From: Peronospora farinosa
Taxonomy: Eukaryota; Oomycota; Peronosporomycetes; Peronosporales; Peronosporaceae
Length of the DNA stretch: 64,000 nt
Reading direction: 5' to 3'
Assembly (NCBI GenBank): GCA_947646735.1
Contig: CANTFK010000987.1
Span: 62,001 to 126,000 of the forward strand
Of this stretch, positions 39,410 through 48,900 are shown piece by piece. A model generated the notes under the pieces. It had not been told where the DNA came from and did no database searches. It saw nothing but the letters and a program-made list of their open reading frames with translations. The position numbers were made by a program, and so were the translations under genes. How positions within the stretch are numbered: position 1 is the stretch's first letter; every line of letters begins with the position of its first letter.

Positions 39410-40513
39410 ATGGGTCGAAAACCAAGTAATGTGTACGATTACTTTATCCGCTTGGAACCAGAGGCCGGTCAGAAGGGAATGATACGCTATCAATGCAAGA
39501 AATGCGACAAACAGTATGCGAGTAATGCCACACGATTGGCCGATCACCTCAAGATGTCGTGCGCTCCAAGCTTTCAGACCAACCAGCGGATTCGAAAAGT
39601 CATCCGACTTCCTTCTGCTAGTATCCATCTGAATGGAAATAGCCAAGAAGCGGAGACTAGTGATGAGATGAAGGAGACCGACGACTCATCGGAAAGTATG
39701 GCGGCTACGGTAGCATCGCTCGTAGTTCCAGTGCCAAGTCCTGACGCCTACGCAGCAGCAGGGGTCGAGACAGCTCAGTCGCTGGCTCTCAAACGGTCTG
39801 ACCACGAACTTCTCACCAACATGTTGGAGTCGGAAGGTGAACCTCCACAGGATGTTACTGAGGTACTATTACGCTTGGCGAAGCTGTCAACGTGTACTAT
39901 TGGAGATGCCATGGTGGAGATGAAGCTCCAAGGACATTTGGTGGATGTTAACCTTATTCGAGGCTACGACGCCCCCTTGGCCATGAATATTTGCGGACCT
40001 GCATTGACGGTCAAGATAATGCCGACTACCGGAGCTTTGGCTGGTAGTGGGTCATATGACTACATGGACACGGCGGAAATGGGACAGGTTGTAGTCATTA
40101 GTGCACCAGCGAGGAGTACAATGGCAGTGTTTGGTGAGTTGTTGGCAACGGCGTCCAAGGCGCGACATGTGGCAGGTGTCGTGACGGACGGACGTGTACG
40201 AGATGTGCAGGAGTTGTGTACAATGAACTTCCCAGCATTTGCAATGGGCACATCGGTGCACGGCGAGTGTGGAGCGACAACGATCGCAGAAATAAATGGC
40301 CCCGTACTAATTGCTGACTGCGTCGTGCGTCACAATGACATTATCCGTGGAGACATCAATGGCGTTATTGTTATCCCAGCCGAACGCGCTCAAGACATTG
40401 CTACTCGAGCGGAGATCATCGAGGACCAAGACAACAAAATCATTGAAGCTCTCAACGAAGGCGAGCCAGTGCAACGCTCCTTACAACGTTTTCGCGCTTC
40501 CAGGGATGTGTGA
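39410..40513 (+). CDS. BED zinc finger fused to RraA-like domain
   Basis: 367 residues from the ATG at 39410. A BED-type finger is at residues 27-51: YQCKKCDKQYASN, then LADHLKMSC, giving C29-x2-C32, H46 and C51. A Ser/acidic linker (55-150) follows, then a full RraA-like domain (about 153-365) that shares long identical stretches with the neighbouring RraA gene (VVTDGRVRDVQELC, FPAF.MGTSVHG, RGDINGVIVIP). The catalytic RDxxE is present, so the enzyme may be active. A DNA-binding finger on a metabolic fold suggests that it was recruited as a regulator, or that the finger came from a hAT-type transposase; both are inference. Confidence 0.85.
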   Translation: MGRKPSNVYDYFIRLEPEAGQKGMIRYQCKKCDKQYASNATRLADHLKMSCAPSFQTNQRIRKVIRLPSASIHLNGNSQEAETSDEMKETDDSSESMAATVASLVVPVPSPDAYAAAGVETAQSLALKRSDHELLTNMLESEGEPPQDVTEVLLRLAKLSTCTIGDAMVEMKLQGHLVDVNLIRGYDAPLAMNICGPALTVKIMPTTGALAGSGSYDYMDTAEMGQVVVISAPARSTMAVFGELLATASKARHVAGVVTDGRVRDVQELCTMNFPAFAMGTSVHGECGATTIAEINGPVLIADCVVRHNDIIRGDINGVIVIPAERAQDIATRAEIIEDQDNKIIEALNEGEPVQRSLQRFRASRDV

Positions 40514-40762
40514 TTATTCTATCACCACATTCATTTTCCACCGCCCATTGTGCAGACAAGATGCAAGCAAGAACAATTCTTCAAGTGTCTTGGAGGTATT
40601 TAACTAAAGGAGTAGCGATATAACGAACTAGCTCCATCAACTTCCCTACCAAAGTGGCTACCTTCCATGTAGCCATGTCAAGTGTTTTAACCAATCATTT
40701 GTTTACTTTTCAAGTGTTTTAACCAATGATTTGTCATTATCACTTTAGCGACCTAGGGAATA
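40514..40762 (+). promoter_or_regulatory. RBM8A upstream region with duplicated CCAAT element
   Basis: A 25-bp element, TCAAGTGTTTTAACCAAT plus (C/G)ATTTGT, occurs twice, at 40678-40702 and 40710-40734, 32 bp apart and differing at one base. Each copy holds a CCAAT box in the same orientation, 29 to 85 bp before the RBM8A ATG. It may be the core of the promoter. Confidence 0.5.
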
Positions 40763-41287
40763 ATGGCCGATGAAGTCGATTACGAGAGTGACACGGCCAT
40801 GGCCGTCGAAGAGGAAGAGGAGAAGCCACACGTCGTACGTCGCGATGATAATGATAAACGTGTAGTAAAAGGCCGTGGCTCTGGCTCTGCGGCCATGGAC
40901 GTGAGTCGTTATCCGGCCGAGAGCGGTGTGTTTGAAAAGCTCAAGCCTCTGTCATCGTTGTCGTCTCGAGACCATTCAAACGCTCTTCGCTCCGTAGAAG
41001 GCTGGATCTTGTTTGTTACTGGAGTTCATGAAGAAGCACAGGAGGAGGACGTGATGGACGCATTTGGAGAGGACGCGCAGGTCAAAGATCTACATTTGAA
41101 CCTCGACAGACGTTCGGGCTTTGTCAAGGGCTACGCACTTGTAGAATTCGAGCATTTTGAGGACGCCAAGGCAGCCATGGAACGACTGGATGGACAGGAG
41201 ATCTTGGGCAGTGTCATTCACGTAAATTGGACCTTTCAGAAAGAGGCGGAAAAAAGAGCTACCGGACGTCGAGCTAATCGACGGTAG
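40763..41287 (+). CDS. RBM8A: RNA-binding protein Y14, exon junction complex
   Basis: 174 residues, the usual length of Y14. An acidic N-terminus (MADEVDYESD, EEEEEKPH) is followed by the linker with RSVEGWILFVTGVHEEAQEED and one RRM (about 75-155). Its features GWILFVTGVH (RNP2) and GYALVEFEHFEDAKAAM (RNP1) match Y14, as does HLNLDRRSGFVKG. It ends in a short basic tail (KRATGRRANRR). In other eukaryotes Y14 pairs with Mago, and the RRM face binds Mago instead of RNA. The pair joins eIF4A3 in the exon junction complex, which marks spliced mRNA for export, translation and decay. A single-exon gene. Confidence 0.95.
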   Translation: MADEVDYESDTAMAVEEEEEKPHVVRRDDNDKRVVKGRGSGSAAMDVSRYPAESGVFEKLKPLSSLSSRDHSNALRSVEGWILFVTGVHEEAQEEDVMDAFGEDAQVKDLHLNLDRRSGFVKGYALVEFEHFEDAKAAMERLDGQEILGSVIHVNWTFQKEAEKRATGRRANRR

Positions 41288-41768
41288 ACAATGTGTTGCA
41301 GCCAATTCAAAAGGTGATGGAGGAAAATACGCACGTTGCGCTGTTCCTTGGAGCACTGTCTGGACTTCTTTATCTTGTTCTTTTGTCTTTTTTCCCGTAC
41401 TTCTTTCTAGTTGTCGCTTGATGTGCAGCCAGCTAGCCACTTGGCGCTAGATCCGACGAGCGCCAAACTATTTAATGCACAAGAACTCGAACGCTCGTTC
41501 GTGCCGGGGACTCCAATGTCTGCCAGTCTTTTTGGTTGGCAAACATGTTAAAGCCAGTCTTCTTCGTAGGCGAACATGTTAAAGATCCTCTACGTTGTGC
41601 TACACTGGAATAGATGCTAGTAATGGTATGGATTAGTGACGGTATGGTATCGTACTGGAGAAGTAGACACTTAGCTCAACGATAAGTGTTCAGACAACAA
41701 AGTTATGTAAGCAAGGCATAGCAGCCAATTTTAAAAACCTGACCACGAACGTGCAAACAACTTGCGTC
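41288..41768. other. convergent intergenic region, no gene seen
   Basis: 481 bp between the RBM8A stop and the aminopeptidase stop. It contains a repeated short motif (GGC(A/G)AACATGTTAAAG near 41538 and 41570). No gene. Confidence 0.45.
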
Positions 41769-44572
41769 TTATGCAGCTCGCTTCTTCAGCCACTTTGCCA
41801 AGATCTCACGGTCACGACAAAACACAGCACTCTTAAGACGGACAACTTCTAAAGCACCATCGATACGACGCTTGTATCCTGACGTATCCTTGCCGACCAT
41901 GAAGGCTTCTACCTCTACAGCCATCACCTCGCTTTGAAAGCGAGAGACGACTCCGTATACAATGGAGCCTAGCGTCATCGCCGAATACTTTTTGGACAAG
42001 AAGGCCCACTTGTCTTGTACGTACTGCCACGCCACTTGGGCTCCAACCTTGTCACTAGCCACACTGATAAACGGGTAATGAATGTTTTGAGATCGAACGT
42101 TCTTCACTGCCCATTCTAAGACCTGAAGCTTTGCTGTTGCGTCCACTACTGATCCCATCGCTTTGAGGCAGTCATTGCGTTCCTCAGCAAAATCACTCTT
42201 GTTGTGCAAGTCCTGCAGCAGTTTGACGGTGGACGCGTCGCCGTACGTAGCTTCGATATCGAATACGGAACCACGGAGATCGCCCGAAAGTGCAGCCGGA
42301 TCGCCACCAATATACTCGTGAAAGCGCTTCTTCGCTTCCTTGATCACCTCCTGGTCATTAGCAAGACCTAGCCGGTAGATGACTGTCTTACGAAACTCGC
42401 CCTCGTCAGCGTCAGCTTGCGTTGATGAGTCAGCATCCCACCCCAATCGTCTCATCACATGTGCAAATAGAGTGCGAATATACTGCTGCAGCTCTGGGTA
42501 TAATGGTTCTTCACGAAACAGATTGGAGTAATATTCCATATTGTGCGCGATCTCTTTCCAGCACAGGGATGCAGATTCGTCAACATACGTGCTTGTAAAG
42601 TCCAACGAAACGGGCAAGCCCAGTACACCTGCCCGAGCAAACGCAAACACGGAGTTCAACAGGCTGACACGATCTGAGACACCAAGGAGTTGCTCCTTCA
42701 CCGGGAGCTCGAGACGCTTCCACAAAGTCGGGGAATAGTTCACGAGGTAGAAACTCGCTTGGTTCGGGTTCAATTTGATCCAGCCCTTACATCCTGCTGG
42801 TACGTGGATTCTGTTGTTAATGTCATCACCAGCTGCTAGCGGTGTTATGACCGTCGTCGATTTCTTCAGAGACGACGTTTTAGCATCCCAAATTCCAAGA
42901 CGCTTAATAGCGTTGGGGTCGTCGGATGTGCAAAGCGTCAGTGGTATATCCCAAATCGTATCGTCGGTAGTACTCAAGCTCGGATCCGCAAAGAAACGCT
43001 CTTGTACGAGTACGCATTTGCCATCATCATTTTGTTTCACCGTAATCAACGGGAAGCCCACCTGCTTCGTCCATGTATCAGCCATATCTCTCAACGTTTG
43101 GCCTGATCCCTTTTCCAGTTCCTCCCACAAGTCCTCTGTCACGGTGTTAGTGTAGCTGTACTTCACAAGGTAATTGTGTACGCCGCATAAAAAATTATCA
43201 CGGCCGAGATACTCCGATAGCATACGCACCACGCTTGATCCCTTGTTGTACGATATAGCATCAAAAATTTCATCTGCTTCATCAGGGTGGTTTACCTCTA
43301 CTTCAATCGGGTGCGAAGACACCATGGCATCCTTTACAAATGCAGACCTGAGCATTATATCTTGCACAAAAGTGTCCCACAGCTTCCACTCTGGAAAAAT
43401 ATGATGCGCAGCATCGAACTCCATAAACTGTGCAAAGCCCTCTTTGAGCCAAAGATCTGTCCACCATTTCATCGTCACAAGGTTACCGAACCACTGATGC
43501 GACAGCTCGTGACAAATAGCGCGTGCAGCGTCGGCCTTAATCTCATGACTGCTGAGTTTCTCGTCGACCAGCAAGAACGTTTCCGTGTACGTCACAAGTC
43601 CCCAGTTTTCCATAGCGCCCCGCAAGTCTGGAATCGCCACCATATCGAGTTTCTTCATTGGATACGGAATGCCAAAGTTCTCGGAAAAAAACGTCAAAGC
43701 CTTGGTTGCCACACCAAGTGCAAAGCGTCCGCGCGCACTCTGTCCAGGCGCAGTGTATACATTCACCACCACTCCTTCCCTGGTCAGATCAGAGATCATA
43801 TCAAACTCTCCCACGACCATGGCTACCAGGTACGTCGACATGACTGGAGATTCTGCAAATTTCCATACTTTCTCCATGGTCTCGCGAACATTTGAGCGCG
43901 TTTTCTTGCAAAGATGAGCATTCTTTTTTGGTCTCACAAGTGTCTCGACGACATGGGCATTCGATAAAGCCACAAGGTCCGTCTCTGTGACCATCGAGAT
44001 CTCAAAAGTAGCTTTAAGTGCTGGTTCATCCCAACAGACAAAAGCACGACGAGCATCGCAGGCTTCAAACTGCGTGACTGCAAGAACACGTTTCTCCTCT
44101 TCATTCTCATACTCTGTGCGGTAAAATCCCCTCATTTGGTCGTTCAAAAAGCCATGAAACTGGCACTCAAGTGTCACGTGAGAGCCTGCAACCAATGGCT
44201 CAGCAAAATGGAACGATATGGTGTCGTCTTTGCTCTCGTAATGAATCTCTTGGGCCTGTTGCGTCTTCCATGAAGACGTGGCGTCCTTGACCGACACGTT
44301 GAATACGTAGAGCTCCACAGCATGACAAGTGATGACGCGTGTTGCCTCATCTATGTACAGTATGACGCGCTCGGAGCCTTCAAAGCGAAAATTGAGCAAG
44401 TCAATGAGTTCATAATCTACGTGATACTGTAATATTGAAGTATCGGATAGAGATGAGAGAAGCATAAGAAGAAGGACAAGAGAAAGAGGAAGAGAATAAC
44501 ACTAGAGATAGTTACCTTTTGTGGTACGACGCATGTTGGGAGACGCTTGAATACTTCGGGAATAGCAGACAT
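41769..44572 (-). CDS. M1 family aminopeptidase (puromycin-sensitive type)
   Basis: Two exons: 44572-44516 (19 codons, MSAIPEVFKRLPTCVVPQK) and 44426-41769, with an 89-bp intron (GTAACT donor, ATTACAG acceptor) in phase 0. The product has 904 residues. The join gives LPTCVVPQK-YHVDYELID, the usual M1 N-terminal start; the longer frame that begins at 44465 reads intron. The exopeptidase motif GAMEN is at 289-293. The zinc site is HELSH at 325-329 with E348 in LKEGF, exactly 18 residues later. The C-terminal ERAP1-like helical domain is complete. It releases N-terminal amino acids from peptides, probably in the cytosol because no signal peptide is seen. The size and domain order match the puromycin-sensitive aminopeptidases. 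Confidence 0.95.
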
Positions 44573-45118
44573 GAGGTTAGAGTGATGGTCACTTTAGATC
44601 TTGGGCAGATCTGAGAATGAAGAAGATACAAAAAGGTTACCGTGTTTTAGAAAAAAAATTAGCGTGAAAAACGTTAAACATGATTCAATTTAAGATACTA
44701 CTGTATAATTCAGGTGCAATACATGTATAGCAAATTAAAAAATTTACATGTATGAAGTGGTAGCTACTTTCTCTGATAGTCAGAGTCCGGTGCATACATT
44801 GACTTTGATTTTTGGCTTCCGTAGCTGGCAAATTATACCTCTTTCTTGCAAAGCCAAGCGATTTCTGTGGTTAGTTACACCTGCAATCGGGAACTCTTCA
44901 AGAGTTTATGGACTTTGCTGAAGGGGCAGCCAATAACACCGCAAGCGACTGTGTAACGCTTTTTCCAAGCAAGAATGCTATGTTGGTGTCTATGTACCTA
45001 TTTCCGCTCAAAGGAACATAGACCACCATAGCATCCAGAAGTAATTAACACACTGCACTCATACGAATAATGTGCTGGTATACTTTACAAATCATGATCT
45101 CAACCGCATTGTTCACCA
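44573..45118. other. junction between gene block and satellite array
   Basis: 546 bp of AT-rich unique sequence. No gene. It should carry the aminopeptidase promoter. A short plus-strand open stretch runs into the first satellite unit (reading about HCSPRAVAAS before the ATG at 45137). Confidence 0.5.
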
Positions 45119-45136
45119 AGAGCTGTCGCTGCGTCG

Positions 45137-45274
45137 ATGGAGAAGGCGATAGATGTAAAGGAATGGGCATCCGCTATTGAGATGTTGTCTCGTGTGGAAG
45201 GAAGTGAAGAGAGCATCAAGCGTATCAGGGATCTCATTGACGGAGTGGTAGACAGCGCTATGATTGAGTTGTAA
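45137..45274 (+). CDS. 45-codon open frame of the satellite unit, first copy
   Basis: Reads MEKAIDVKEWASAIEMLSRV and ends DSAMIEL followed by TAA. It is charged and could form helices. In units 2-20 the start is MEKVTVVKEW and the rest is the same. The stop is TGA in units 2-13 and TAA in units 1 and 14-20. It recurs every 945 bp (for example 46083-46220). No family is recognised. It could be a non-coding sequence, the end of an old gag or host exon, or a small expressed peptide. Units 2-20 have a TAG upstream in the same frame. Confidence 0.25.
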   Translation: MEKAIDVKEWASAIEMLSRVEGSEESIKRIRDLIDGVVDSAMIEL

Positions 45275-45741
45275 GAGAGGCAGGGGGTAGATATCATCGA
45301 GTAGCTCTTTTTCTCTTTTTCTCGAGGTTTCACGAAGTCGTTTATCAAACAAACACTTACAATTGAAAACTTAGGCAGCAACAACATTAGGCGTAGAAGA
45401 CCACGTGCCGTTCTCGTCTTCTTTAAGACAGAAAAAACGTCTTGTAGTACACCATCATTTTGTAGAGATTACAAGATAACGACTCCATCACGAAACATAC
45501 TTGTACAAAAAAGTTGCTGTCAGCTTAGCTGAATAGGATTTCGTCTTCTTGTTACATATTGCCCAAATCCCAGGCTTGAATAAAGTGGCCTGACCAATCA
45601 AAGGATCTCAATAATGTGATAAGGCATCAAGTGGCATTGTACCTTTGCAAAAGTAGCTGTACTTGCCAAATACCATTTATGTTCTCCTAACGACTACCTT
45701 GTTCTTGTTTTACTCTACGATCATTAATTTGCTATACTGTG

Positions 45742-45768
45742 GCGACTCACTCTCTTGACGTGAGTCGC
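45742..45768. other. perfect 9-bp inverted repeat in every satellite unit
   Basis: GCGACTCAC, a 9-nt spacer (TCTCTTGAC), then GTGAGTCGC: both arms are perfect complements, forming a possible hairpin. It overlaps the end of the integrase fragment and recurs in each unit. Confidence 0.8.
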
Positions 45769-45911
45769 TTCTTCAGCACCACCAATGGTGACGCGCGCTT
45801 CGCGTTCGCACTTGGCAGGCTGCGGCTGAGAATGTATGCTGCAGATTCAGCCGCATCGCCCCAGAAGGACATGGGCAGTCGACTCGCGAAGATCATCGAG
45901 CGTGCCATCTG
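45747..45911 (-). pseudogene. Copia integrase fragment in every satellite unit, first copy
   Basis: On the minus strand an open 54-codon stretch reads QMARSMIFASRLPMSFWGDA, then AAYILSRSL and RASPLVVLKKRL. It matches the conserved end of the Copia integrase core (MARSML...FWGDA...AAYILNR), just after the catalytic Glu region. The upstream part (MNRT/AER) is lost to a short deletion or frameshift and a TGA follows. The same fragment recurs at 945-bp spacing through the array. It is not the copy at 8.2-9.1 kb, whose matching segment reads MNRTLTECTRSMLNH. Confidence 0.85.
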
Positions 45912-48900
45912 TTAGAGTTGACAAGGAGTGAAGTCTACACCTAAAGTCTACGCCTGAAGATCGCGCAGAGCTCGGTATGAAGGGCCAAGTAAGAGGCTTA
46001 TCCGGTGGCATGATGACTCAGTTTGACACTGAACGATACAGAACATATTTAGAAGAAAAAGGTGAGAGCTTTCGCTGCGTTGATGGAGAAAGTGACAGTT
46101 GTGAAGGAATGGGCATCCGCTATTGAGATGTTGTCTCGTGTGGAAGGAAGTGAAGAGAGCATCAAGCGTATCAGGGATCTCATTGACGGAGTGGTAGACA
46201 GCGCTATGATTGAGTTGTGAGAGAGGCAGGGGGTAGATATCATCGAGTAGCTCTTTTTCTCTTTTTCTCGAGGTTTCACGAAGTCGTTTATCAAACAAAC
46301 ACTTACAATTGAAAACTTAGGCAGCAACAACATTAGGCGTAGAAGACCACGTGCCGTTCTCGTCTTCTTTAAGACAGAAAAAACGTCTTGTAGTACACCA
46401 TCATTTTGTAGAGATTACAAGATAACGACTCCATCACGAAACATACTTGTACAAAAAAGTTGCTGTCAGCTTAGCTGAATAGGATTTCGTCTTCTTGTTA
46501 CATATTGCCCAAATCCCAGGCTTGAATAAAGTGGCCTGACCAATCAAAGGATCTCAATAATGTGATAAGGCATCAAGTGGCATTGTACCTTTGCAAAAGT
46601 AGCTGTACTTGCCAAATACCATTTATGTTCTCCTAACGACTACCTTGTTCTTGTTTTACTCTACGATCATTAATTTGCTATACTGTGGCGACTCACTCTC
46701 TTGACGTGAGTCGCTTCTTCAGCACCACCAATGGTGACGCGCGCTTCGCGTTCGCACTTGGCAGGCTGCGGCTGAGAATGTATGCTGCAGATTCAGCCGC
46801 ATCGCCCCAGAAGGACATGGGCAGTCGACTCGCGAAGATCATCGAGCGTGCCATCTGTTAGAGTTGACAAGGAGTGAAGTCTACACCTAAAGTCTACGCC
46901 TGAAGATCGCGCAGAGCTCGGTTGAAGGGCCAAGTAAGAGGCTTATCCGGTGGCATGATGACTCAGTTTGACACTGAACGATACATAACATATTTAGAAG
47001 AAAAAGGTGAGAGCTTTCGCTGCGTTGATGGAGAAAGTGACAGTTGTGAAGGAATGGGCATCCGCTATTGAGATGTTGTCTCGTGTGGAAGGAAGTGAAG
47101 AGAGCATCAAGCGTATCAGGGATCTCATTGACGGAGTGGTAGACAGCGCTATGATTGAGTTGTGAGAGAGGCAGGGGGTAGATATCATCGAGTAGCTCTT
47201 TTTCTCTTTTTCTCGAGGTTTCACGAAGTCGTTTATCAAACAAACACTTACAATTGAAAACTTAGGCAGCAACAACATTAGGCGTAGAAGACCACGTGCC
47301 GTTCTCGTCTTCTTTAAGACAGAAAAAACGTCTTGTAGTACACCATCATTTTGTAGAGATTACAAGATAACGACTCCATCACGAAACATACTTGTACAAA
47401 AAAGTTGCTGTCAGCTTAGCTGAATAGGATTTCGTCTTCTTGTTACATATTGCCCAAATCCCAGGCTTGAATAAAGTGGCCTGACCAATCAAAGGATCTC
47501 AATAATGTGATAAGGCATCAAGTGGCATTGTACCTTTGCAAAAGTAGCTGTACTTGCCAAATACCATTTATGTTCTCCTAACGACTACCTTGTTCTTGTT
47601 TTACTCTACGATCATTAATTTGCTATACTGTGGCGACTCACTCTCTTGACGTGAGTCGCTTCTTCAGCACCACCAATGGTGACGCGCGCTTCGCGTTCGC
47701 ACTTGGCAGGCTGCGGCTGAGAATGTATGCTGCAGATTCAGCCGCATCGCCCCAGAAGGACATGGGCAGTCGACTCGCGAAGATCATCGAGCGTGCCATC
47801 TGTTAGAGTTGACAAGGAGTGAAGTCTACACCTAAAGTCTACGACTGAAGATCGCGCAGAGCTCGGTTGAAGGGCCAAGTAAGAGGCTTATCCGGTGGCA
47901 TGATGACTCAGTTTGACACTGAACGATACAGAACATATTTAGAAGAAAAAGGTGAGAGCTTTCGCTGCGTTGATGGAGAAAGTGACAGTTGTGAAGGAAT
48001 GGGCATCCGCTATTGAGATGTTGTCTCGTGTGGAAGGAAGTGAAGAGAGCATCAAGCGTATCAGGGATCTCATTGACGGAGTGGTAGACAGCGCTATGAT
48101 TGAGTTGTGAGAGAGGCAGGGGGTAGATATCATCGAGTAGCTCTTTTTCTCTTTTTCTCGAGGTTTCACGAAGTCGTTTATCAAACAAACACTTACAATT
48201 GAAAACTTAGGCAGCAACAACATTAGGCGTAGAAGACCACGTGCCGTTCTCGTCTTCTTTAAGACAGAAAAAACGTCTTGTAGTACACCATCATTTTGTA
48301 GAGATTACAAGATAACGACTCCATCACGAAACATACTTGTACAAAAAAGTTGCTGTCAGCTTAGCTGAATAGGATTTCGTCTTCTTGTTACATATTGCCC
48401 AAATCCCAGGCTTGAATAAAGTGGCCTGACCAATCAAAGGATCTCAATAATGTGATAAGGCATCAAGTGGCATTGTACCTTTGCAAAAGTAGCTGTACTT
48501 GCCAAATACCATTTATGTTCTCCTAACGACTACCTTGTTCTTGTTTTACTCTACGATCATTAATTTGCTATACTGTGGCGACTCACTCTCTTGACGTGAG
48601 TCGCTTCTTCAGCACCACCAATGGTGACGCGCGCTTCGCGTTCGCACTTGGCAGGCTGCGGCTGAGAATGTATGCTGCAGATTCAGCCGCATCGCCCCAG
48701 AAGGACATGGGCAGTCGACTCGCGAAGATCATCGAGCGTGCCATCTGTTAGAGTTGACAAGGAGTGAAGTCTACACCTAAAGTCTACGACTGAAGATCGC
48801 GCAGAGCTCGGTTGAAGGGCCAAGTAAGAGGCTTATCCGGTGGCATGATGACTCAGTTTGACACTGAACGATACATAACATATTTAGAAGAAAAAGGTGA

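Noticed and set aside
46029..46048. GAACGATACAGA in the satellite unit equals a stretch of U6 snRNA
   Set aside because: Only about 12 nt match; the flanks, the 5' stem and the catalytic ACAGAGA/AGC box of U6 are absent. Variant units even change the stretch (CATAAC).
46009..46100. Possible C/D box snoRNA in the satellite (ATGATGA followed by CTGA, then TGATGGA)
   Set aside because: C to D' spacing is too short, no terminal stem and no final D box were found. Such short boxes are expected by chance.
45948..46333. Minus-strand frames of 94-118 codons repeated in every satellite unit
   Set aside because: They overlap each other in different frames, show no protein family and run antisense to the 45-codon frame. 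Their repetition only reflects the array.
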